Shown here: positions 1-5,280 of the stretch, piece by piece
Layout: each line of letters starts with the position of its first letter
Numbering within the stretch: the stretch's first letter is position 1
Assembly: GCA_013202635.1 (NCBI GenBank)
Contig: JABMRO010000696.1
Span: 1-5,476 of the forward strand
Length of the DNA stretch: 5,476 bases
Origin: Planctomycetota bacterium
GTDB lineage: Bacteria > Planctomycetota > Phycisphaerae > Sedimentisphaerales > Anaerobacaceae
Reading direction: 5' to 3'
Made by a program: the position numbers and the translations under genes
The notes under the pieces: model-generated
What the model saw: the letters and a program-made list of their open reading frames with translations, nothing else
What the model was told of the DNA's origin: nothing
Database searches by the model: none

Positions 1-163
1 CCTATCAGGAGTCTGCAACGGACGGACATTTGCCTTGTATCTTGTTGGAAGAAATTTTCTTCTTAAAATTTGATATTCCTTGCTCGGCATTCGATATTTG
101 CGCCTTGTATGTCCTGTGACTTATTGTTTCACTATACGCATCACGATCCACGTCCGACGAACT
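1..163. other. Non-coding left edge downstream of fliF
   Basis: This is the stretch after the fliF stop codon. In many genomes fliG follows fliF within a few bases, but no FliG-like N-terminus is visible here on the minus strand. Minus-strand frames opening at 88-90 and 27-29 run to the window edge, but they are too short to judge. Most of the region is taken up by the repeat-like segment at 24-114. No convincing hairpin followed by a T-run is visible, so no terminator is called for the fliF operon. Confidence 0.5.
24..114. repeat. 91-bp repeat-like segment with short inverted ends and internal direct repeats
   Basis: The segment begins GGACAT (24-29) and ends ATGTCC (109-114), which are exact inverted copies. 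The 9-mer GCCTTGTAT occurs at 32-40 and again at 102-110, each time close to an ATTTG. Inside lies a small palindrome, GAAGAAA (48-54) against TTTCTTC (56-62), and AT-rich runs resembling the ATCGAA/AAGGAATATC type of degenerate intergenic repeat. No protein is encoded convincingly. It may be a small non-autonomous mobile element or a decayed intergenic repeat. The short ends could also be chance, so the call is tentative. Confidence 0.35.
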
Positions 164-1669
164 TTAGCTTTCCTTTTCTTCAAGCCAACTGGCAAACAAC
201 TGCTTGACACGCTGAGGGTCTTGTTCCAACGCACTGGCTATCTGTCTTCGCACAACTAATGGCTCTGCAGTTCCACCTGCACCTGGAAGTTGTCCTGCGG
301 CCCCTTCAGCTCCGGGCAATTGCCCTCCTGTGGCCGCTGCGCCCGCCTTACTCTTTGCACCACGGAACATACGAAGAACGAGCAGCGCACAAATTGCCAT
401 AATGCCCATGGAAGCCTGGCGGGCAATTGTCATATAGCGAGGCCAACTGGACGGTTCTTCCTCAACCAGTGCTTCAAGCGGACGATTGAACTTAACATCA
501 ACTACTTTGATAGCAGTTTCATCTTCAAGGCCAAGGGCATTTTGGATTATTGCCACTACATCAGTTTCCTGCATTATCTTTGCGGCACTGCCGCCCGTTC
601 CTGTATCATTGGCATCTGCTACTGACAAGTCAACAAACGCCGCCACTTTCAAAGATTTTATTTGGCCCGGATAAACATCTTCCCGCTTTACCGTCTTGCC
701 GACCTCATAGTCGGTATTAATCATTTCATCTTTCATCACACTGCCGGGAATAGCCGGCTCACCTGTGGCTGATGGTGTGGAAGCCCCGGTTTCAGAAGTG
801 CTTGTAATCTCTTCCTTAATAACAACTCCTTTTGGATCAAGCTTTTCCGTAACGGTACTAACGCTGTTCATATCAATAATGGCGCTAACTCTTACTTTGG
901 CCCGGCCCGGCCCTAAAACAGCGGTAAGCATATCCTCAACCTTGTTCGCCAAGTTCTGCTCTACCCTTTCCCTATAATTCTGAACGGTGCCTGCCTCGCC
1001 GGCTACAGCAGAATCTGACTGACTTGAAAGAAGATTTCCCTGGCTGTCTACTACAGTAACATTTTCTGATGTAAGCCCTTCGACACTGCCGGAGACCAAA
1101 TGAGTAATTGCCGCAATATTCAAACTGCTTAATTTATATCCCGATCTTAATCGAAGAACCACAGAAGCGGTGGTTTTGCCGGCATCAGATGTAAAAAGCG
1201 TTTGTTCAGGAGTTACTATATGGATCCGGGTGTGAACGACACCATCTATCATCTGGATGCTCTTGGCAAGTTCTTCCTGTAGCGCCCGCTTGAGGTTGAC
1301 ACTCTGGACGAACGGGCTAACCCCGATTTTTTCATTATCAAATATCTTGTAACCGCCCTGCTCACCTATCGTAAGACCTTCTTTCGCCATATCCAAACGA
1401 AGCTGATATACCTGTTCTTTCGGTACGTAGATGCTTGTCCCGCCGCTTCTCAATTCGTAAGCAACGCCTTTATCGCTGATTTTCTCTGTCATTTTGGCCG
1501 CCTCTTCGGGCGCAATTCCCTGGTACAGCATTCTGAAATCAGGCCTGCGGGCCCAATAAGTCAGCAGGGCACAGGCCGCTACAAATGTGAGAAAAAGCGC
1601 AATAAGCAAGGCCCGCTGAACGAGACCTACCTTTTGCCAAATCACACTTATCTTTTGCAAAAAGTCCAT
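164..1669 (-). CDS. fliF: Flagellar MS-ring protein FliF
   Basis: FliF forms the inner-membrane MS ring, which surrounds the flagellar export gate and carries the FliG rotor. The 501 residues show the full family layout. Membrane helix 1 lies at about 19-40. The ring-building domains follow, with YscJ/FliF-type sequence at about 45-215. The third ring-building motif is at about 228-395 and includes the conserved segment around NTDYEVGKTVKRE (318-330) and VAAFVD (342-347). Membrane helix 2 lies at about 412-434. The cytoplasmic tail ends in the FliG-binding motif (DPQRVKQLFASWLEE, 484-498). The protein is somewhat shorter than the roughly 550-residue enterobacterial form, apparently through a short beta-collar insertion and tail linker. 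The linker carries a duplicated GQLPGA motif (449-454 and 459-464). The ATG start has AAAGGG (1675-1680) a few bases upstream. It is the last visible gene of the flgB-flgC-fliE-fliF set, 54 bp after fliE. Confidence 0.96.
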   Translation of the reverse strand: MDFLQKISVIWQKVGLVQRALLIALFLTFVAACALLTYWARRPDFRMLYQGIAPEEAAKMTEKISDKGVAYELRSGGTSIYVPKEQVYQLRLDMAKEGLTIGEQGGYKIFDNEKIGVSPFVQSVNLKRALQEELAKSIQMIDGVVHTRIHIVTPEQTLFTSDAGKTTASVVLRLRSGYKLSSLNIAAITHLVSGSVEGLTSENVTVVDSQGNLLSSQSDSAVAGEAGTVQNYRERVEQNLANKVEDMLTAVLGPGRAKVRVSAIIDMNSVSTVTEKLDPKGVVIKEEITSTSETGASTPSATGEPAIPGSVMKDEMINTDYEVGKTVKREDVYPGQIKSLKVAAFVDLSVADANDTGTGGSAAKIMQETDVVAIIQNALGLEDETAIKVVDVKFNRPLEALVEEEPSSWPRYMTIARQASMGIMAICALLVLRMFRGAKSKAGAAATGGQLPGAEGAAGQLPGAGGTAEPLVVRRQIASALEQDPQRVKQLFASWLEEKES

Positions 1670-1682
1670 TAAGACCCTTTAT

Positions 1683-1726
1683 TAATTGATTACTGATAAT
1701 TGAAAAATGCGAACAATAATCAATTA
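1683..1726 (-). repeat. 10-bp inverted repeat spanning the fliE stop and fliE-fliF gap
   Basis: TAATTGATTA (1683-1692) is the exact reverse complement of TAATCAATTA (1717-1726), with a 24-base loop. In the transcript it would form an AT-only-stem hairpin that includes the fliE stop codon and ends just before the fliF ribosome-binding site at 1675-1680. It has no GC-rich stem or T-run, so it is not a standard terminator. It could influence fliF translation or mRNA processing, or be chance in AT-rich DNA. Confidence 0.35.
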
Positions 1727-2077
1727 CAACGGCATATTCATAGTTTGCTTATACGCCTCAATCAGCTTATTTCTAACGCCCACAAGAAGCTTGAAACTGA
1801 TATCAGCTTTAGCCACCTCTGATACTACCGAGGTGATATCCGCATTTTTACCCGATAACAAATCCTTTATGGACATATTTGAGGTTTGTTGAAGGCCATC
1901 AACCTTGGATACGTAGCTCTTCACCGCATTAGCAAAATCCGCCTTCTTGTCATCGGAACCTCCGACTTTCGGCATGCCGGACGAATCCGGATTAATTCCG
2001 GGCTGAACCGGGCGGGATTCCCAAATCGCCTTCATATTGTTTGATATCCCACTTACATTCGCATTCATGTTAACCAT
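1724..2077 (-). CDS. fliE: Flagellar hook-basal body complex protein FliE
   Basis: FliE is a small exported protein that joins the MS ring to the proximal rod and is among the first flagellar export substrates. The 117 residues match the family in length (about 100-120). The C-terminal half is diagnostic: LLSGKNADITSVV (73-85), an EVAKADISFKLLVGVRNKL helix (87-105) and the terminal EAYKQTMNMPL (107-117). The N-terminal 45 residues are poorly conserved and rich in Asn, Gly, Pro and Ser, as is usual. No cysteine is present, in keeping with exported flagellar axial proteins. The ATG at 2075-2077 is preceded by AGGGA on the minus strand. A second in-frame ATG lies three codons later and cannot be excluded as the start. 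The gene begins 16 bp after flgC and is very likely co-transcribed with it. Confidence 0.95.
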   Translation of the reverse strand: MVNMNANVSGISNNMKAIWESRPVQPGINPDSSGMPKVGGSDDKKADFANAVKSYVSKVDGLQQTSNMSIKDLLSGKNADITSVVSEVAKADISFKLLVGVRNKLIEAYKQTMNMPL

Positions 2078-2093
2078 TGCTTATTCCCTATTT

Positions 2094-2495
2094 TTATCGT
2101 AGTAATTCGAGTGTACTTTCCACCATACGCTGGTAACGTTTCAAAACTGCTACATTTACTTGATACACCCGCGTTGCGATATTCAGATTTATCATCTCAG
2201 CGGGCAAATTTACATTGGGCATAGCTACGTATCCATCGCCATCCGCCTGTGGATTGCCGGGGTCGTACACCCTGAGAAAATCACCCATATCTGGAAGTAT
2301 TTTATCCAGCTCAACACCGCCCAAATCACCATCTGCCTTGAACGCCGCTTCGAGTCTGCGATAAGGCTCACCCTTACCGGCATCGCTTGTGCGGGCATTG
2401 GCAACATTAGATGAAATCACTTCCATCTGTTTGCTCTGTGCCTTCAAACCCGAAATCGCTATATCTATAGGTCCGAAGAAATTGTCAACTTTCAT
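2094..2495 (-). CDS. flgC: Flagellar basal-body rod protein FlgC
   Basis: FlgC is one of the proximal rod proteins that polymerise beyond the MS ring and FliE. The 133-residue product is almost the same length as enterobacterial FlgC. The N-terminal rod signature is clear (ISSNVANARTSDAG, 27-40, then EPYRR, 43-47). The C-terminal signature reads VYDPGNPQADGDGYVAMPNV (76-95), followed by EMINLNIATRVYQVNV (100-115). The reading frame stays open upstream to a TTG at 2562-2564, but those extra 23 codons are largely the palindromic repeat read as protein and would add a cysteine. The ATG at 2493-2495 is chosen because AAAAGGAA lies about 9 bp upstream and it gives the standard FlgC N-terminus (MKVDNFFGPIDIAISGL). 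It lies 106 bp after flgB and 16 bp before fliE. Confidence 0.96.
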   Translation of the reverse strand: MKVDNFFGPIDIAISGLKAQSKQMEVISSNVANARTSDAGKGEPYRRLEAAFKADGDLGGVELDKILPDMGDFLRVYDPGNPQADGDGYVAMPNVNLPAEMINLNIATRVYQVNVAVLKRYQRMVESTLELLR

Positions 2496-2503
2496 TTGCT
2501 CTA

Positions 2504-2511
2504 TTCCTTTT
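2504..2511 (-). promoter_or_regulatory. flgC ribosome-binding site that fixes its start
   Basis: AAAAGGAA on the minus strand sits about 9 bases before the ATG at 2493-2495. It supports that start over the upstream in-frame TTG inside the palindromic element. Confidence 0.7.
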
Positions 2512-2526
2512 ACAATTGTTCCCAAT

Positions 2527-2580
2527 CCGTGGCACGGGCTTCCAGCCCGTGAAAACACGGCCAAGATGGCCGTGCCACGG
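2527..2580. repeat. 54-bp REP/MITE-like twin-hairpin palindrome between flgB and flgC
   Basis: The ends are an exact 11-bp inverted repeat, CCGTGGCACGG (2527-2537) and CCGTGCCACGG (2570-2580). Inside are two separate hairpins, each with an 8-bp stem and 3-base loop: CACGGGCT/AGCCCGTG (2533-2540 with 2544-2551) and CACGGCCA/TGGCCGTG (2556-2563 with 2567-2574). They are separated by AAAA. The element is much more GC-rich than its surroundings. The GGCACGGGCTTCCAGCCCGTG type is one I recall as dispersed in Planctomycetota and some other environmental genomes; copy number here cannot be checked. It lies in the flgB-flgC transcript, where the hairpins could stabilise flgB mRNA or reduce read-through into flgC. 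Confidence 0.85.
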
Positions 2581-2601
2581 CAAGCAATAATGGATTACTA
2601 C

Positions 2602-2964
2602 TTACCGCCCTACGTTCATTGCCAATTCAATCTGTTGGTATCTCTTCTTCAGCAACTGAATATATGTTTTGTAGCGAAGACTATTTTTAATCATTGCGCC
2701 CACTTCATTTTCCAAACTAACGTCGTTGCCGTTTGAATTTACAGGCGTATTTTTGGGTTGATAAGCCTGCGGCTCAAGCTCTCTAAGGTCAACCGCCCCG
2801 GAGGAATCTATGGATTTAGCAAGCAACTCTTCAAACTTGACATCAAGCCTGCGGTATCCCGGAGTTGCAAGATTGGCAACATTATTAGCGATAGCTTTCT
2901 GGCGCAGGCCTTCAGCCTTTATGCCAGCCTCGATAAAAGCCATTGTGCTGTCAGTTTTCGACAT
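2602..2964 (-). CDS. flgB: Flagellar basal-body rod protein FlgB
   Basis: FlgB is a proximal rod subunit that assembles close to FliE and the MS ring. The 120-residue product is slightly shorter than enterobacterial FlgB (about 138). It carries the N-terminal rod motif AIANNVANLATPGYRR (24-39), followed by the FlgB-type KFEELL (43-48). A linker follows, then NGNDVSLENEVGAMIKNSLRY (78-98) and a C-terminal helix ending QQIELAMNVGR. The N- and C-terminal helices are expected to pair as a coiled coil in the rod. No cysteine is present. The ATG at 2962-2964 has a modest GGGAA about 9 bases upstream; the later Met at codon 8 has none. It is the first gene of the minus-strand set and lies about 40 bp downstream of the predicted sigma-54 transcription start. 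Confidence 0.95.
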   Translation of the reverse strand: MSKTDSTMAFIEAGIKAEGLRQKAIANNVANLATPGYRRLDVKFEELLAKSIDSSGAVDLRELEPQAYQPKNTPVNSNGNDVSLENEVGAMIKNSLRYKTYIQLLKKRYQQIELAMNVGR

Positions 2965-3013
2965 CTGAAGTTTCCCAACATTTATTTACAAACCTTGTCT
3001 CTCAAGAAATGTG

Positions 3014-3029
3014 TGCAAGAATCGTGCCA
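3014..3029 (-). promoter_or_regulatory. Sigma-54 promoter for flgB-flgC-fliE-fliF
   Basis: On the minus strand the sequence reads TGGCAC (3029-3024), GATTC, TTGCA (3018-3014). The -24 GG and -12 GC have the required 10-base gap, and TGGCACG-N4-TTGCA matches the known sigma-54 consensus at every conserved position. Transcription should begin near 3003, giving a leader of about 39 bases before the flgB ATG. RpoN-dependent promoters need an ATP-driven activator bound upstream, and candidate sites lie in the same intergenic region. Confidence 0.88.
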
Positions 3030-3210
3030 AACGATTAAAGCCGGACATTTTCAGCATTTTAACCCTTAATTCTGTGTGAAAAACCGCTTAAGGTCCAAAT
3101 AATCTCATATTTGGGCGTTAGTAGTGATGTCAGGATTTTATACAATGGCGTGCTTTTTTTACATGCCCATACTTCCAACGAACTCCTTTAACGAATGCCT
3201 AAGCCAAACC

Positions 3211-3223
3211 GGAAATTCTTTCC
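3211..3223. promoter_or_regulatory. Candidate activator site: 13-bp palindrome
   Basis: GGAAA-TTC-TTTCC has perfect 5-bp arms. Its centre is 26 bp from the centre of the 15-bp palindrome at 3236-3250, and about 160 bp from the predicted fliK transcription start. The spacing suits paired enhancer sites on nearly the same DNA face, but the arms are short and could arise by chance. Confidence 0.3.
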
Positions 3224-3235
3224 TACACCCAGAAT

Positions 3236-3250
3236 ATTTCTCCGAGAAAT
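3236..3250. promoter_or_regulatory. Candidate sigma-54 activator (enhancer) site: 15-bp palindrome
   Basis: ATTTCTC-C-GAGAAAT has perfect 7-bp arms around a single central base, as expected for a Fis-type helix-turn-helix dimer. It is about 136 bp upstream of the predicted fliK start and about 240 bp from the predicted flgB start, both within the usual range for activators that work through DNA looping. The binding protein is not in the window. Confidence 0.45.
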
Positions 3251-3352
3251 CGTTAACAACAAGGTATTTTCAAACAATCGCCATCTATTATATATTCATA
3301 AGTATAGTATCAGCAGGGCATTAGAGCTTAATACGGTTTAATCGGCAAACAC

Positions 3353-3368
3353 TGGCACAACAGTTGCT
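3353..3368 (+). promoter_or_regulatory. Sigma-54 promoter for fliK
   Basis: TGGCAC (3353-3358), five bases, then TTGCT (3364-3368) matches the sigma-54 consensus with GG and GC exactly 10 bases apart. Transcription is predicted to begin near 3379, leaving a short leader of about 21 bases before the fliK ATG at 3400. Orientation is opposite to the flgB promoter at 3014-3029. Confidence 0.88.
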
Positions 3369-3399
3369 ACTATTATGTTGGCTTTATGGGTTATAGTGT

Positions 3400-5280
3400 A
3401 TGAATACTAACTTGCAGACAATCGATAATATGTTATTCGCGGGTACAGCCGTCGCAGCCCCTCCTGTACCCAAACCTAACACCTTTGCAAACGCCAGGCA
3501 GTTTTCCCCTACGATAGACCATACCCCAGCGTCTCCTAATACTCCCGAGTCAACAACGGCCGATAATATTCCCGCTATCGCCCGAAATGAGTCTGTAAAC
3601 AAGCCTGCGCAAGATTTTCGCCAGACGCTTCGTAAAAGTCAATCACCCCAGCAAGACCATCGGGATAACACAAAGCCAGATAAGCAAGACCCGGCTTCTG
3701 CGACAACTTCCAAGACAAATCCTATCCAATCTCTTCCGGCTCCAGCAAACCCAATTACACTTGGGGCATACGTCAAAGAGGCCGCCACAAAAATGGAGCC
3801 TAAGACCGAGCGCCAACTTGCCCAATTGATCGCTAATCTGAAAGATGGCAAATCCCCTCCTGTTACCGGACAAGCAACCAAATCAGATGAAATAAAACTA
3901 CTCGTAACCACTGACAAGGGTCAACTTGGACTCAAAACCATCTTGCCAGAGTCCTCCAAGGGCCAAACCGGACTCAAAACCGTCTTGCCAGAGTCCTCCA
4001 AGGGCCAAACCGGGCTCCAAACTGTTTTATCTAATATATCCGAGAGTACACCTACTACCGACACAGGGTCTGGACAAGGTAAAAATACTGATAAGATATC
4101 GATATCAAATAATACTGTCGTAACCACAAAAGCTCTAACCAATGGCGAAAACACCAAAGAACTTGTGTCCGAGGCTATCATCGGTCCCGACGGCAAAACA
4201 ACCGCGACTAACGAAAAAACGCCTCCAGTTGATACTTCAGTTGTTGCCGGCAGCCCAAAAAGCTCTGTATTGAGCGGAAAAAAACCCGGACCTGATACTC
4301 TTGTTGATGATGACAGCAAAACGACCAGCGTAGATACAACCTTGACAGATAAATCAGCCATTTCAAACAATAATGAAAAAACGCCGGCATTGAATACCGA
4401 CTTTTCACAGGTTCAGGCCAAATTCACCGAACCGAAGCCTCAGTCTGCCGGGACTGCTTCGGAACAATCTACACCAATCGCCAACACACCATCTGATAGC
4501 AAAACAACTGCCAACGAAATACTCTCAGAATCTTCAGGTGGAAACAGCAAAGAATCCTCAGATACAGGGAAAGAATCCTCAGATGACTCTACTGTTCAAA
4601 AGTTAAATATAACAGATGTCCAGGTATCCACCAACCAAACAAAAATCAACAACAATGCGACCTTTAATAATAACTCTAATTCAGAACCCGAACAGATACT
4701 CGCTCACAATAACTCAGAAACCCCTGTTACAGAACAATCCTCCAGCTCTGCAGAGGGCGCAAAGACCGCCGATCTGCCGGTGCAAAGTTCACTCGGCAGT
4801 GTCTCTGCAGATATTGGCAAACAGATTCTTGAATCTATTCACAGCTCTTTAACCCAGAAAGGACAGAGCCAGCAGATTACAGTACGCCTCAATCCACCCG
4901 AGCTCGGGAAGGTTTTCATAAAATTCCAGGAGCAGGACGACCAAATAACCGGTCTGTTGGAAGTCAGCAAGACACAAACCAGAACAGAGATAGAGCAAGC
5001 GCTACCGCAAATAGTACGAAGCCTTCAAGAGTCAGGCATTCAGATAAAACGGCTTGATGTTGTGCTCTCTGAGAAAGAACAACCAGAGCAAGAGGCTCTT
5101 AGAGACCAAACACTGCAAAACGGCTGGGCTCAGCAACAAGACTCAGCAAATTCCTATATGGGAGGTAATAATCCCGATGCCAGCGAGATTAATGAATGGT
5201 TAATAAACAATAATAATTACCAAAGCATTTCCGAATTACAGGAGGCGCTCGTTACTGATGGCATAAATATGCTGGCATAG
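3400..5280 (+). CDS. fliK: Flagellar hook-length control protein FliK
   Basis: FliK is exported through the flagellar type III apparatus, gauges hook length and switches the export gate from rod/hook to filament substrates. The 626-residue product has three parts. Residues 1-170 are Pro/Ala/Thr-rich. Residues 171-460 form a long Ser/Thr/Asn/Lys-rich, probably disordered ruler with tandem repeats. Residues about 468-560 are a hook-length control C-terminal domain (Flg_hook type). That domain contains ITVRLNPPELGKVFIKF (493-509), an EIEQALPQIVRSLQESGI helix (530-547) and QIKRLDVVLSE (548-558). A Gln/Asn-rich tail (561-626) follows. There is no cysteine, as is common for exported flagellar proteins. 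It is longer than Salmonella FliK (405 residues). A stop codon at 3394-3396 rules out an upstream start; the ATG has only a weak GGG-type ribosome-binding site about 11 bases before it. The consensus sigma-54 promoter at 3353-3368 supports this start. Confidence 0.9.
   Translation: MNTNLQTIDNMLFAGTAVAAPPVPKPNTFANARQFSPTIDHTPASPNTPESTTADNIPAIARNESVNKPAQDFRQTLRKSQSPQQDHRDNTKPDKQDPASATTSKTNPIQSLPAPANPITLGAYVKEAATKMEPKTERQLAQLIANLKDGKSPPVTGQATKSDEIKLLVTTDKGQLGLKTILPESSKGQTGLKTVLPESSKGQTGLQTVLSNISESTPTTDTGSGQGKNTDKISISNNTVVTTKALTNGENTKELVSEAIIGPDGKTTATNEKTPPVDTSVVAGSPKSSVLSGKKPGPDTLVDDDSKTTSVDTTLTDKSAISNNNEKTPALNTDFSQVQAKFTEPKPQSAGTASEQSTPIANTPSDSKTTANEILSESSGGNSKESSDTGKESSDDSTVQKLNITDVQVSTNQTKINNNATFNNNSNSEPEQILAHNNSETPVTEQSSSSAEGAKTADLPVQSSLGSVSADIGKQILESIHSSLTQKGQSQQITVRLNPPELGKVFIKFQEQDDQITGLLEVSKTQTRTEIEQALPQIVRSLQESGIQIKRLDVVLSEKEQPEQEALRDQTLQNGWAQQQDSANSYMGGNNPDASEINEWLINNNNYQSISELQEALVTDGINMLA
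3916..4041 (+). repeat. Three 42-bp tandem repeats inside fliK
   Basis: Three in-frame 14-residue units start at 3916, 3958 and 4000 (FliK residues 173-186, 187-200 and 201-214). The protein motif is KGQTGLKTVLPESS. By my count units 1 and 2 differ at 5 of 42 bases. Unit 3 is close at its start and diverges at its end. Near-identity at DNA level points to recent slippage or duplication in the ruler region of FliK, where length may alter hook length. Confidence 0.9.
4549..4584 (+). repeat. Short 21-bp-period duplication inside fliK
   Basis: The 15-mer AAAGAATCCTCAGAT occurs at 4549-4563 and 4570-4584, giving two KESSD motifs (residues 384-388 and 391-395). It is a second, smaller sign of repeat expansion in the disordered ruler. 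Confidence 0.7.

Larger units (their letters stand above)
2965..3399. promoter_or_regulatory. Divergent control region between flgB and fliK
   Basis: This 435-bp region is non-coding as far as can be seen. Each end carries a strong sigma-54-type promoter pointing outwards. The DNA between them is AT-rich, notably around 3284-3312, and holds at least two perfect palindromes (3211-3223 and 3236-3250) placed where enhancer-binding activators usually bind. An open frame at 3124-3324 on the plus strand has no family resemblance and a poor ribosome-binding site, and is not called as a gene. No clear sigma-28 promoter is present. Confidence 0.8.

Noticed and set aside
1..90. Minus-strand frames opening at ATG 88-90 and ATG 27-29 and running off the left edge
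   Set aside because: At most 30 codons are visible, they do not look like FliG, and they lie within the repeat-like segment. There is not enough to call a partial gene.
290..977. Plus-strand open frames opposite fliF
   Set aside because: They lie antisense to a well-conserved gene and have no family resemblance.
3139..3146. TATACAAT, a possible sigma-70 -10 element on the plus strand
   Set aside because: No acceptable -35 hexamer lies 16-18 bases upstream; the nearest TTGGGC is too far away.
3145..3171. Imperfect hairpin around a run of T (ATGGCGTG with CATGCCCAT)
   Set aside because: The stem needs a bulge and a wobble pair, and the T-run is in the loop, not after the stem, so it is not a terminator.
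3124..3324. Plus-strand 66-codon open frame in the divergent control region
   Set aside because: It starts at GTG with a poor ribosome-binding site, resembles no family I know, and overlaps the probable activator sites upstream of fliK.
3337..3346. GCCGATTAA on the minus strand, resembling a sigma-28 -10 element (GCCGATAA)
   Set aside because: No TAAA-type -35 element is found at about 15 bases upstream, and the -10 match is imperfect. The nearby sigma-54 motif is much stronger.
3921..4370. 149-codon minus-strand open frame opposite fliK
   Set aside because: It is a shadow of the repeat-rich fliK sequence, with biased composition and no recognisable domain.
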